NCBI RefSeq assembly: GCF_041051975.1
Contig: NZ_CP163435.1
Location: 5,613,001-5,677,000 of the forward strand
DNA from: Streptomyces sp. R21
GTDB lineage: Bacteria; Actinomycetota; Actinomycetes; Streptomycetales; Streptomycetaceae
Length of the DNA stretch: 64,000 bases
Reading direction: 5' to 3'
Notes under the pieces: generated by a model
Told to the model about the DNA's origin: nothing
What the model saw: the letters and a program-made list of their open reading frames with translations, nothing else
Database searches by the model: none
In this document: piece by piece, positions 43,163 to 51,465 of the stretch
Position numbering within the stretch: the stretch's first letter is position 1
Layout of the letters: each line of letters opens with the position of its first letter
Position numbers and translations under genes: made by a program

Positions 43163-43190
43163 GGCCCCGGCGCCGCATGGCGCCGGGGCC
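43163..43190. terminator. Strong hairpin in a 650-bp gene-free spacer
   Basis: Perfect 12-bp stem GGCCCCGGCGCC / GGCGCCGGGGCC with GCAT loop, about 275 nt downstream of dmdR1. Too far to be the simple dmdR1 terminator unless the transcript has a long tail, so it may end a separate small transcript from 42900-43160. The spacer 42909-43538 holds no supported protein gene; a 20-codon frame at 43020-43082 with two Cys has no clear ribosome site. Confidence 0.6.
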
Positions 43191-43321
43191 TGTCCTCCCC
43201 CGAGTTGACCCGGAGCCCCGAGCTCCCAGGGTCATCCCCTTCGGACCGTTTTCCCCGATCGGTCCGCCTCCCGCTGAAGATCTCCCCTCGGCGGCGACGG
43301 TCAATCCTTGAGCGTGGTCAC

Positions 43322-43378
43322 TCGAATGAGCGGTGTTAGCGCCGGGAAGGCCATTTTCGAATGCTCATTCGATAGCGT
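43322..43378 (+). promoter_or_regulatory. Promoter with repeated TCGAATGAGC operators
   Basis: TCGAATGAGC at 43322-43331, and the palindrome TCGAATG-CT-CATTCGA at 43357-43372 whose right half is the same word inverted. A TAGCGT -10-like hexamer follows at 43373-43378. The palindrome would overlap polymerase, so repression is likely. Drives the alpha/beta-hydrolase-fold gene at 43539. Confidence 0.55.
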
Positions 43379-43538
43379 GGGGGTGTAAAGGGTGTACACG
43401 TAGAGCGACATAGCATCAACTATTGGTGACACGCAGTGGGAGTGGAAGCAGCAGCAGGGGTAGGAAGCGGTACGGGTGGACCGGCCCGTTCGAGCGGGAG
43501 CGAGCGGTCCGAGCGAGCTTTGGGGGGTGCCAGAACCT

Positions 43539-44399
43539 ATGGTGCGGCGCATCGACGTGACAGGTGCGGGCGGTGCACGCCTCGCTGCCTGGGAGTTCGC
43601 CGATCCCCCCAAGACCGGGGAGATCGACCGGGCCCCGGGCGTGCTGTTACTGCACGGCCTCATGGGCCGCGCCTCGCACTGGGCGTCCACCGCGCGCTGG
43701 CTCTCCGAGCGGCACCGCGCGGTCGCCCTCGACCAGCGGGGCCACGGCCAGAGCGACAAGCCTCCCGAGGCGTCGTACACGCGTGAGGCCTACGTCGAGG
43801 ACGCCGAGGCCGCCCTCGAACAGCTCGGCCTCGCCCCGACCGTCGTCATCGGCCACGCCATGGGCGCCCTGACCGGCTGGCAGCTCGCCGCCAAGCGCCC
43901 CGACCTGGTGTGCGGCCTGATCATCTGCGACATGCGGGCCTCCGCGCTGGGCGCCGCCTCCCAGCGCGAGTGGGAGGACTGGTTCAAGGCCTGGCCCGTC
44001 CCCTTCGCCACGCTCGCCGACGTCCGCAAGTGGTTCGGCGAGGACGATCCCTGGGTGGAGCGCCCCAACCCGGCCCGCGGCGAGTTCTACGCCGAGGTGA
44101 TGGCCGAGTCGGAGGACGGCTGGCGCCCGGTCTTCGAGCCCGAGCAGATGCTCAAGTCCCGCCAGACCTGGGTGTACGACGCGCACTGGGAGGAGCTCGC
44201 GCAGGTCCAGTGCCCGGCGCTGGTCGTGCGCGGCCTGGACGGCGAGCTGGGCCGGGCCGAGTCCCAGGAGATGGTCCGCGTCCTGCCGCACGGCCGGTAC
44301 GCGGAGGTCTCCGACGCCGGCCACCTCGTGCACTACGACCAGCCGGACGCCTGGCGCGCGGCGATCGAACCGTTCCTGGACCACGTCCTGACGCCGTAG
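43539..44399 (+). CDS. Alpha/beta-hydrolase-fold protein with Ala at the nucleophile position
   Basis: 286 residues from ATG 43539 (GGGGGG upstream; an earlier GTG at 43476 gives a non-conserved tail). Typical fold: GVLLLHGLMGRASHW (oxyanion loop), LDQRGHGQSDKP, elbow VVIGHAMGALTGW, cap domain, GLDGELGRAE (Asp region) and SDAGHLVHYDQPDAW (His). The nucleophile elbow GxSxG reads GHAMG: residue 107 is Ala, so classic Ser hydrolysis is impossible. It may be a binding protein or non-hydrolytic enzyme. Codon 37 (43647-43649) is TTA, the only in-frame TTA I found in the window, predicting bldA-dependent translation. Confidence 0.88.
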   Translation: MVRRIDVTGAGGARLAAWEFADPPKTGEIDRAPGVLLLHGLMGRASHWASTARWLSERHRAVALDQRGHGQSDKPPEASYTREAYVEDAEAALEQLGLAPTVVIGHAMGALTGWQLAAKRPDLVCGLIICDMRASALGAASQREWEDWFKAWPVPFATLADVRKWFGEDDPWVERPNPARGEFYAEVMAESEDGWRPVFEPEQMLKSRQTWVYDAHWEELAQVQCPALVVRGLDGELGRAESQEMVRVLPHGRYAEVSDAGHLVHYDQPDAWRAAIEPFLDHVLTP

Positions 44400-44421
44400 T
44401 GCAACGGAGCCCGGCGGGGGT

Positions 44422-46074
44422 TCACCCCTTGCTGACCGCCGCCAGGATCTCCGGCAGCCGCCGTGCCGTGCGCGGCGCGGCGAGCCGCAGTCCGAGCCAG
44501 CTGATCAGCGCGCCGTACGCGGCACCCAGCGGCAGCAGCAGCCATGTCCACTCGTCCCCGTCCGCCGTCACGTTCAGCCAGATCGTGAGGGCGATGACGG
44601 GGGCGGACAGCAGGGCGGCCGAGACCATGCCGCCGAAGATCGCGATCCAGGCGAGGCCGGCCTGCCCGGGGGCCACGTTCTTGTAGCCCTCCTGCGGGAT
44701 GGAGTACGGGAAGCGCGCCGACGACCAGGCGCCGGTGGCCAGCATCGCGCCGAGCAGCGCCAGCGACATCCCGAGCACCTCGGGCAGCTTGGGCCAGTCG
44801 TCGAGCATCGCGGTCGTCAGGACGACCACGAGGGTGGCGTACGGCAGGGTGATCACCAGCAGCGCCAGCGCGCGCCCGCGCAGCTCCACGTACGCGTCCC
44901 GGGTCGACGAGATCGTCATCGCGACCATCCAGAACGCGGACGTGTCCTGCCCGAACTGGTTGTACATCTGGATGCCGAGCATCCCGGCGGCGAAGCACGC
45001 GAAGTAGATCGAACCGGTGCCCTGCAGCGCGTTGAACACCGGCACGATCAGCCCGATGGCCAGCGACGTCACCCAGGCCGCCTTCGTCTTCGGATCGCGC
45101 CACACATAGCGCAGGCTGCGCTCCATGACGGTCCCGGTGCGCCCGGCGGGCAGCAGCCGGCTCAGGCCGCTCGCGCTCGCCTTCTCGCGGGCGCCGGGCT
45201 CGGCCGCCTGGAGCGTCGACCCGTCCGGCGAGGTCATCAGCCGGGTCAGTTGCCGGGTCCAGAGCGCCAGCAGGGCCACCAACGCAGCCGCACTCAGCAG
45301 GAGTTGGGCGACCCCGATGCCGTACGACCCCTCGCTCACCGAGTCCACCGCGCCGATCGCCGACGCCGGCGGCACCCAGCGCAGTACGTCCGCGGCCGGG
45401 TCCAGCTTCGACAGGCCGCCCGCCGAACCGAGCCGCTGCGCACCGAAGTTGACGAGCTGCGCGCCGATCGCGATCACCAGGCCGCTCAGCACCGCGAGGT
45501 CGCGGCCCTTGCGGCTGGACAGCAGGCGGATGTTGGCGGCCGCGACGGCCCGTGCGAGGGCCACGCAGACCAGCAGGGCGAGTGCCGTGCCGACGACCGC
45601 GGTCACGTACGCCGCCCCGCCGTGCGCCACGGAGATCACCGAACCGGCCAGCAGGCAGAGCGAGAAGAGCGGGCCGACACCGACCAGCGAGGCCGCGAGG
45701 AGGGCCCGCACCAGAGCTCGCGGTTGCAGCGGCAGCATCACCAGCCGGGTCGGATCGAGCGTCTCGTCGCCGCTCGGGAAGAACAGCGGCATCACCGCCC
45801 AGCCGAGCCCGAGGACCGTCACGAGCAGTACGGCGACGGCGGTGGCGTGCTCGTTGTCGCGCAGCGCGATCAGGCCGAGCAGCTGGAGGGCGGCGAAGAG
45901 GAGCGCCAGGACCATCGACGTGATGTAGGCGGCCCGCCGCCCGGCCGACTGCCGCAGCCCGTTGCGCAGCAGCGACAGCTTCAGCCGTACGACGACGGGG
46001 GTGATCGACGCGGCGGAGACGCCGGGGGAGACCCCGGCGGAGGTGTTCGGGGCGGTGCCTGGGGCGATGCTCAT
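44422..46074 (-). CDS. ABC transporter permease (ABC-2-like)
   Basis: 550 residues, about 12 hydrophobic helices, with a cytoplasmic N-terminus (SITPVVVRLKLSLLRNGLR) and a central hydrophilic stretch GRTGTVMERSLRYVWRDPKTKAAW separating two halves. Pairs with the ATPase encoded upstream, whose stop it overlaps (ATGA at 46071-46074). Probably an exporter or a membrane-complex component; cargo unknown. Convergent with the alpha/beta-hydrolase gene. Confidence 0.85.
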   Translation of the reverse strand: MSIAPGTAPNTSAGVSPGVSAASITPVVVRLKLSLLRNGLRQSAGRRAAYITSMVLALLFAALQLLGLIALRDNEHATAVAVLLVTVLGLGWAVMPLFFPSGDETLDPTRLVMLPLQPRALVRALLAASLVGVGPLFSLCLLAGSVISVAHGGAAYVTAVVGTALALLVCVALARAVAAANIRLLSSRKGRDLAVLSGLVIAIGAQLVNFGAQRLGSAGGLSKLDPAADVLRWVPPASAIGAVDSVSEGSYGIGVAQLLLSAAALVALLALWTRQLTRLMTSPDGSTLQAAEPGAREKASASGLSRLLPAGRTGTVMERSLRYVWRDPKTKAAWVTSLAIGLIVPVFNALQGTGSIYFACFAAGMLGIQMYNQFGQDTSAFWMVAMTISSTRDAYVELRGRALALLVITLPYATLVVVLTTAMLDDWPKLPEVLGMSLALLGAMLATGAWSSARFPYSIPQEGYKNVAPGQAGLAWIAIFGGMVSAALLSAPVIALTIWLNVTADGDEWTWLLLPLGAAYGALISWLGLRLAAPRTARRLPEILAAVSKG

Positions 46075-46847
46075 CGTGTCCCGCCGCCGCCCAGCCAGTC
46101 GAGGTCGGCGCCGGTGGTGCGGCCGTTCGCGCCGACCAGCTCCAGGAAGGCTTGCTGGAGAGAGGACGCGCTCCCGCGGACCTCCGCGAGCGGGCCGTGC
46201 GCGCGGATGCGCCCGGCGGCCATCACGGCCACCCAGTCGCACAGGGACTCGACGAGTTCCATGACGTGGGAGGAGAAGACGACGGTGGCGCCGGAGGCGG
46301 TGTAGCGCTCCAGGACACCGCGGATGATCTGCGCGGAGACCGGGTCGACGCCCTCGAACGGCTCGTCGAGGAAGAGGACTTCGGGGTTGTGGAGGAGAGC
46401 GGCGGCGAGCCCGATCTTCTTGCGCATGCCGGTCGAGTAGTCGACGACCAGTTTGTGCTGGGCGCCCGCGAGGTCGAGGACGTCGAGCAGCTGCGCGGCC
46501 CGCTTGTCGACCTCGGCGCCGGGCAGGCCGCGCAACCTGCCGGTGTAGGCGAGGAGTTCGCGCCCGGACAGCCGCTCGAAGAGCCTGAGCCCCTCCGGCA
46601 GGACGCCGATGCGCGCCTTCACCTGCACCGGGTCGCGCCACACGTCGTGGCCCACGACCTCGACGGTGCCCGCGTCGGGCCGCAGCAGACCCGTCACCAT
46701 CGAGAGCGTGGTGGTCTTCCCGGCCCCGTTCGGCCCGACGAGCCCGATGAACTGCCCCGCGGGCAGTTCGAGATCGATCCCCGCGACGGCGATCTGCTCC
46801 CCGAACCGCTTCCAGAGCCCCTGCACACGTACGGCGGCTGCACCCAC
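46071..46847 (-). CDS. ABC transporter ATP-binding protein
   Basis: 258 residues. Walker A LVGPNGAGKTT, Q-loop region (VLPEGLRLFERLSGRELLAY), signature VDYSTGMRKKIGLAAALL (YSTGM variant of LSGGQ), Walker B VLFLDEP, H-loop VFSSHVMELVE. The YSxGM signature is typical of ABC-2 type exporters such as CcmA/NatA relatives. Two adjacent GTG codons (46850, 46847) follow a GGAGGGAGTC; 46847 gives better spacing. Coupled to the permease by ATGA. Confidence 0.92.
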   Translation of the reverse strand: MGAAAVRVQGLWKRFGEQIAVAGIDLELPAGQFIGLVGPNGAGKTTTLSMVTGLLRPDAGTVEVVGHDVWRDPVQVKARIGVLPEGLRLFERLSGRELLAYTGRLRGLPGAEVDKRAAQLLDVLDLAGAQHKLVVDYSTGMRKKIGLAAALLHNPEVLFLDEPFEGVDPVSAQIIRGVLERYTASGATVVFSSHVMELVESLCDWVAVMAAGRIRAHGPLAEVRGSASSLQQAFLELVGANGRTTGADLDWLGGGGTR

Positions 46848-46900
46848 CACGACTCCCTCCGTCAGGAGGAACCCTACGGCGCAGGGCCGTCCGCGAACGG

Positions 46901-47554
46901 CTAGCGGTCCCGCCCGCACGCGTAGGCGAGGGCGGAGATCAACTCCTCCGCGTCCGGCAGCCACCGATTGGCGGGCGTCGGCCGGCAGGCCCACTGCACG
47001 GCCCCCCGCGACCCGTACCGGGTGGGAGGGGCGGCCACGTACGCCCCCTCGCCCAGGGCGACCAGGTCCAGCGAGGCGGGCGGCCAGCCCAGCTTCCGTA
47101 CGAGATCGGGAACCTTCGCGGAGGCGCCCGGCAGCACGAAGAAGTGCATGCGCCCGTCCGGGGTGCAGGTGACGGGGCCGAGCGTCAGCTCCATCCGCTC
47201 CATGCGGGCCAGCGCGAGGAACCCGGCGGTCTCGGGCACGTCGATCGCGTCGAACGTGCGCCCGGTGGGCAGCAGGATCGACGACGCCGGCTGCTTCGAC
47301 CACAGGCGGCGTGCGACGGTCGCGCTGCCCGTCGCCTGGGTCGCCCAGTCCTCCCGTGCCGGGTGCGCGCCGGGGGTGGCGCACGCGGACTCACCGCACG
47401 AGCAGCGCTGCACTCCCTCGACGGCTTCCAGCCAGGTGCCGGGGAACACGTCCCAGTGGCGCTCCTCGGCATAGCGCACGGCGGTCTCCAGCAGTGACTC
47501 GCCGCGCTGCTTGGGGATCTGAGCGGTCTCGGTGCCCTCGATGGTCTCTTCCAC
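46901..47554 (-). CDS. Bifunctional DNA primase/polymerase (prim-pol) domain protein
   Basis: About 217 residues. AVRYAEERHWDVFPGTWLEAVEGVQRCSCGESACATPGAHPAREDWATQAT is the archaeo-eukaryotic prim-pol domain start with a CxC/C zinc-type cluster; ILLPTGRTFDAIDVPE carries the acidic active-site-like residues. No helicase domain follows, so it is a stand-alone AEP. Such proteins are common in Streptomyces chromosomes, with unclear role. Start GTG 47554 (GGGAG upstream) or GTG 47578. Divergent from the TPR regulator. Confidence 0.8.
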   Translation of the reverse strand: MEETIEGTETAQIPKQRGESLLETAVRYAEERHWDVFPGTWLEAVEGVQRCSCGESACATPGAHPAREDWATQATGSATVARRLWSKQPASSILLPTGRTFDAIDVPETAGFLALARMERMELTLGPVTCTPDGRMHFFVLPGASAKVPDLVRKLGWPPASLDLVALGEGAYVAAPPTRYGSRGAVQWACRPTPANRWLPDAEELISALAYACGRDR

Positions 47555-47920
47555 GCCCCACTCAACTCCCGCGTCCACCCCGGGTTACGGGCTACGCGCG
47601 CGCGGGGGAGGAGCATCGATTCCGCACGTGGGGCGCATGGATGCACGGGTGGGGGCGCGCATGGGCAGCGGCAGCGGGGGTGGGTAACCACCTGAGGGGT
47701 CGGGCAGCAGCCTTTACCCCGGCAATCCTCACATGTCTCGCATCTTCGGTATGTCCGCGGGGCATTGATCTTCAAGGCCGGATCTTTTCGATGCTCCGTC
47801 GACGCACCGCGCGCACTTCTGTGTCGTCCCGGTGCTTCTTCGGTGATTTTCGGGGTTCCGGCCACGGAAGGCACGTCAACTCGGTGCGTGGGCAGGCACC
47901 GCAGCCACAGGGGGTACGCC
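47555..47920. other. Divergent spacer without recognised features
   Basis: 366 bp between the prim-pol gene and the TPR regulator. Contains GC-rich runs near 47600-47690 and a less GC-rich part at 47700-47800 that likely holds the promoter; no palindrome or gene was convincing. Confidence 0.4.
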
Positions 47921-49306
47921 ATGGCCGCAAGGCCTCTCGTCGCGCGGCAGCCGAACGAACGGTTGCAGGCGCTCATCCAGGAAGCGGGCTGCTCGAACGC
48001 CGGGCTCGCTCGCCGGGTCAACATGTGCGGCGCGGAGCACGGCCTCGATCTGCGCTACGACAAGACGTCCGTGGCCCGCTGGCTGCGCGGACAGCAGCCG
48101 CGGGGGCGTGCGCCCGCCATCATCGCCGAGGCGCTCGGCCGCAAGCTGGGCCGCACGGTCACGATCGACGAGATCGGCATGGCCAACGGCAAGAACCTCG
48201 CCTCCGGTGTCGGCCTCCAGTTCTCGCCGACCGTCCTCGGCGCCATCGAGCAGGTCTGCGAGCTGTGGCGCAGCGACGTGGGGCGCCGGGACTTCCTGTC
48301 CGGCTCGTCCGTCGCCGCCTCCGCGCTCGTCGAGCCGAGCCGCGACTGGCTGATCTCCTCGCCGGACTCGCAGGTGTCCCGGCAGGCGGGGCCACGGGTC
48401 GGGCAGTCCGACGTGGCGGCGGTGCGCGCCATGACACAGGCCCTCGTCGACCTCGACCACCAGTACGGCAGCGGGCATGTACGGCCGGTCGTCGTGCACT
48501 ACCTCAACAGCGTGGTCTCCGGGCTGCTCGCGGGCTCGTACCGGGAGGCGGTCGGGCGCGAACTGTTCGCCGCGGTATCCCGGTTGACGGAACTGGCCGG
48601 CTACATGGCCGTCGACACGGGCCAACCCGGCCTCGCCCAGCGGTACTACATCCAGGCGCTGCGCCTCGCCCAGGCGGCGGGCGACCGCGGCTACGGCGGC
48701 TATGTGCTCGCCGCGTCCATGAGCCACCTCGCCGCCCAGCTCGGAAACCCGCGCGAGATCGCCCAGTTGGCGCGCGCGGCACAGGAGGGGGCGCGCGGGC
48801 GCGTGACACCGCGTGCGGAGTCGATGTTCTACGCCGCCGAGGCGCGGGGGCACGCCCTGATGGGCGACGCGCGGGCGGCGCAGTCCGCGTCGGGGCGCGC
48901 GATCTCGGCGCTGGAGGCGGCCGACCCCGCGTCCGGGGACGACCCGGCGTGGATCGGGCACTTCGACGAGGCGTACCTGGCCGACGAGTTGGCGCACTGC
49001 CACCGGGACCTCGGGCAGGCCGACGCGGCGGCGCGGTGCGCGCAGGAGTCCCTCGCCGGGCACCCCGAGTCGCGCGCCCGCAGGCGGGCCATCGGCTTCG
49101 TGCTCCTCGCGACAGCCCAGGTGCAGCAGCGCGAGGTGGAACAGGCCTGCCACACCGGACTCAAGGCGGTCGAACTCCTCGGCACCCTGCGCTCCAACCG
49201 CGGCGCCGAGTACCTGGACGACTTCCAGCAGCGCCTTGAGCCGTACCGGGACGAGCCGGTGGTAAGGGAGTTCGGGGCGCGTATGGAACTTCAGGCGGCT
49301 GCGTGA
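47921..49306 (+). CDS. NsdA-like regulator with N-terminal HTH-like and TPR regions
   Basis: 461 residues from ATG 47921. N-terminal helix-turn-helix-like segment NERLQALIQEAGCSNAGLARRVNMCGAEHGLDLRYDKTSVARWLRGQQPRGRAPAIIAEAL, linker, then TPR-like helical repeats (AGYMAVDTGQPGLAQRYYIQALRLAQAAGDRGYGGYVLAASMSHLAAQLGNPREIAQLARAAQEG, and others up to about 440). Strongly resembles what I recall of NsdA-family proteins, which repress antibiotic production and sporulation in Streptomyces; orthology to nsdA itself is not certain. TPR regions may bind peptide or protein partners. Confidence 0.8.
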   Translation: MAARPLVARQPNERLQALIQEAGCSNAGLARRVNMCGAEHGLDLRYDKTSVARWLRGQQPRGRAPAIIAEALGRKLGRTVTIDEIGMANGKNLASGVGLQFSPTVLGAIEQVCELWRSDVGRRDFLSGSSVAASALVEPSRDWLISSPDSQVSRQAGPRVGQSDVAAVRAMTQALVDLDHQYGSGHVRPVVVHYLNSVVSGLLAGSYREAVGRELFAAVSRLTELAGYMAVDTGQPGLAQRYYIQALRLAQAAGDRGYGGYVLAASMSHLAAQLGNPREIAQLARAAQEGARGRVTPRAESMFYAAEARGHALMGDARAAQSASGRAISALEAADPASGDDPAWIGHFDEAYLADELAHCHRDLGQADAAARCAQESLAGHPESRARRRAIGFVLLATAQVQQREVEQACHTGLKAVELLGTLRSNRGAEYLDDFQQRLEPYRDEPVVREFGARMELQAAA

Positions 49307-49441
49307 ACGGAAGGTGTGCGCCGGGATGAACCGGCGGGAAACAGGGGCGCGAACAGCGAGAGGAGGCGTAAGCAGCGCCCCGAGGGGCGGAATTGTTACC
49401 CCGGTCACAGGAGGACCAGGTCACCTTCTGTGCTGCGTGGC

Positions 49442-49467
49442 ACCGGGTCGCGCGGACCCGGTAGCGT
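49442..49467 (+). promoter_or_regulatory. Palindrome overlapping a TAGCGT -10 box
   Basis: ACCGGGTC-N5-GACCCGGT (49442-49462) runs into TAGCGT (49462-49467), about 42 nt before the GTG at 49509. Likely operator plus promoter for the frameshifted membrane protein gene. Confidence 0.5.
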
Positions 49468-49508
49468 GAGCCGACGATTCCGAAGGTCCCCCATTCGTAG
49501 GAGTCCCG

Positions 49509-51342
49509 GTGACGCAGAGTGGACAGGGCGAGGAGCCCTCGGCGCGGCCCGCGCGCGAAGGCATCGTGCTGCCCTCCGACGGCGGCGAGCCCTTGCTGCC
49601 GGGCATGACGGGTGACCGCACGGCTCCCGCGGGCGGGCAGGCCTGGGACAGACCCTGGGGGCCCGAGCGGCCGCCCGCGGCGCCCCAGCAGCAGCCCGAG
49701 CAGGGGCACGCACAAGGGCACCAGCAGCAGGAGCAGGGCTGGGGAGCGTCCGGCGCGCAGGCGTACGGCGCTCCGGCCCCGTCCGGCTCCCAGACGTACG
49801 GGGCGCCCGACGCTCAGGCGTACGGCGCTCCGCCCGCGCAGTCGTACGGCGATCCTTCCGCGTCCGCGCAGTCGTACGAAGGCTCCTCGGCGCCGTCGCA
49901 GTCGTACGGCGGTCCCTCCGCGTCCGGGCAGTCGTACGGCGGTCCTGCCGGGCCGGCGTACGGGGCTCCCCCGGCGCAGACCTGGGGGGCGTCCGAGCCG
50001 CCCCAGTCCGCCCCACCCGCCCCGGACTGGGGCACCCACGGTGGATCGCAGGGCGCTCAGCACGGTCAGGGATGGCCCGTTCCGGAGGCCTCGGGGGTCT
50101 CCTCGGAGGCGTACGGGGCTCAGCAGGCGTCCGCGGGCGCCGGGCCGCTGCCACCCGCCGTGGACGAGGGAGCGACGCAGTTCATCCCGCCCGTGGCGGC
50201 CGCCGCTCCGGCCGACGAGGGCGCCACGCAGTACATACCGCACATACCGCCCGCCGCCGCGCACTCCGAGGGCGCCACCCAGTTCATCCCCCCGGTGGGC
50301 CCGGGCGCGCTGCCGCCCGAGGTGCCCGCCGACGCGACGCAGTTCCTGGGGCGCGCGCCCCAGGGCGGGGCCGGGCCGCTGCCGGCCGCCGCGCACCCGG
50401 ATGCCGAGGCCACGCAGTACATCGCCCCCGTGCCCGCCCAGCCCGGCGCGGCGCCGTACGGCATACGCCCGGGCGGGCCGGAGGACCGGCAGCCCCCGGC
50501 GGAGTTCGACAATCTTTTCCGCAGCGAGCCCGAGGGGCCCGCGTCCACGCAGCAGCTTCCGCGCTTCGATCCGTCGCTCCCGCAGGGCGCGCACGGCGCA
50601 CCGCAGGGCGCGTACGGCGCGCAGGCGCCGGGTGCGCCCGGAGCGCCGGGCGGGCGGGCCGCCGCCGCGCACGCGCGCGGGGTCGGGCGACGACGGCAGC
50701 GGTGGCGGCGGGCGCAGCCGCTCGCGCGTCCCCCTGATCGCCGCCGTCGGCGTCGGCATCGCCGTGCTCGGCATCGGCGCGGGCGCCCTGCTCAGCGGCG
50801 GAGGCGACGACAGCAAGAAGGACGACAGCAGTACGACGGTGTCGGCGACCGCGCCCGCGGGCAAGTCCCCTTCGGCGGCCGCCGACCCGGCCAAGACGCA
50901 GGCCGTCGCGCTGGACAAGCTCCTGGCGGACAGCGGCGGCAGCCGCGCCTCGGTGATCAAGGCCGTGGCCAACGTGAAGGCCTGCGACAACCTCGACCAG
51001 GCGGCCAGCGATCTGCGCGACGCCGCCAAGCAGCGCGGCGAGCTCGTCACCCGGCTCGACGCCCTCTCCGTCGACAAGCTCCCCGACCACGCCGACCTGA
51101 CGAGCGCGCTCACCAGCGCGTGGAAGGCCTCCGCATCGGCCGACAGCCACTACGCCGCCTGGGCCGACCAGGTCGACGGCAAGAAGGGCTGCCGCAAGGG
51201 ACAGGCCCGCACCACCACGCAGACGCGGCTGGGCAACCAGGCCAGCGGCACGGCCAGCGCGCAGAAGAACAAGGCCTCGAAGCTGTGGAACTCGATCGCG
51301 ACCACGTATGGGCTGACGCAGCGCCAGCCTACGCAGCTCTGA
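49509..51342 (+). pseudogene. Repeat-rich membrane protein gene with a frameshift
   Basis: The N-terminal part reads from GTG 49509 (TAGGAG upstream): a long disordered region with many (S/A)(Q/P)(A/S)YG(A/G)P repeats (about 80-155), then repeated D/SEGATQFIPPV and TQYIPHIPP motifs (about 218-310). At about 50652-50690 the sensible frame jumps to +1: the second part begins near GPPPRTRAGSGDDGSGGGGRSRSR, has one membrane helix (VPLIAAVGVGIAVLGIGAGALL), and an extracellular domain of about 180 residues with two Cys, ending TYGLTQRQPTQL at 51342. Both frames are open across the region, so the break shows only from protein sense. Equivalent to a 1-nt insertion (or 2-nt deletion), in a run of GGGC units. 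May be a sequencing error, a real mutation, or slippage. Confidence 0.75.
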
Positions 51343-51363
51343 GGTTCCGTCTCCGGCCCGGAT

Positions 51364-51462
51364 GTGGTGACCTGGGGTTTCTGGCTCCGGGTCGCCACGG
51401 TCGTTCGTGGTGACCCGGGGATTCCCGCTCCGGGCCACCACAGTCGTTTCGGGTGACCCGGG
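51364..51462. terminator. Tandem 43-nt repeats, each a terminator hairpin
   Basis: Two full copies (51364-51406, 51407-51449) and a partial third (51450-51462) of a 43-nt unit. The second copy folds as GTGGTGACCCGGGG / CTCCGGGCCACCAC (51407-51420 and 51428-51441, two mismatches, 7-nt loop); the first folds similarly. They lie between convergent genes, so they probably act as stacked bidirectional terminators. Confidence 0.75.
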
Positions 51463-51465
51463 TTG

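Noticed and set aside
43142..43339. Frame starting MCRRRVEG across the 43163 hairpin
   Set aside because: Passes through a perfect terminator-like hairpin and is Arg/Pro/Ser-rich with no ribosome spacing.
51364..51462. CRISPR-like array
   Set aside because: Copies are adjacent without spacers and fold into terminators between convergent genes.
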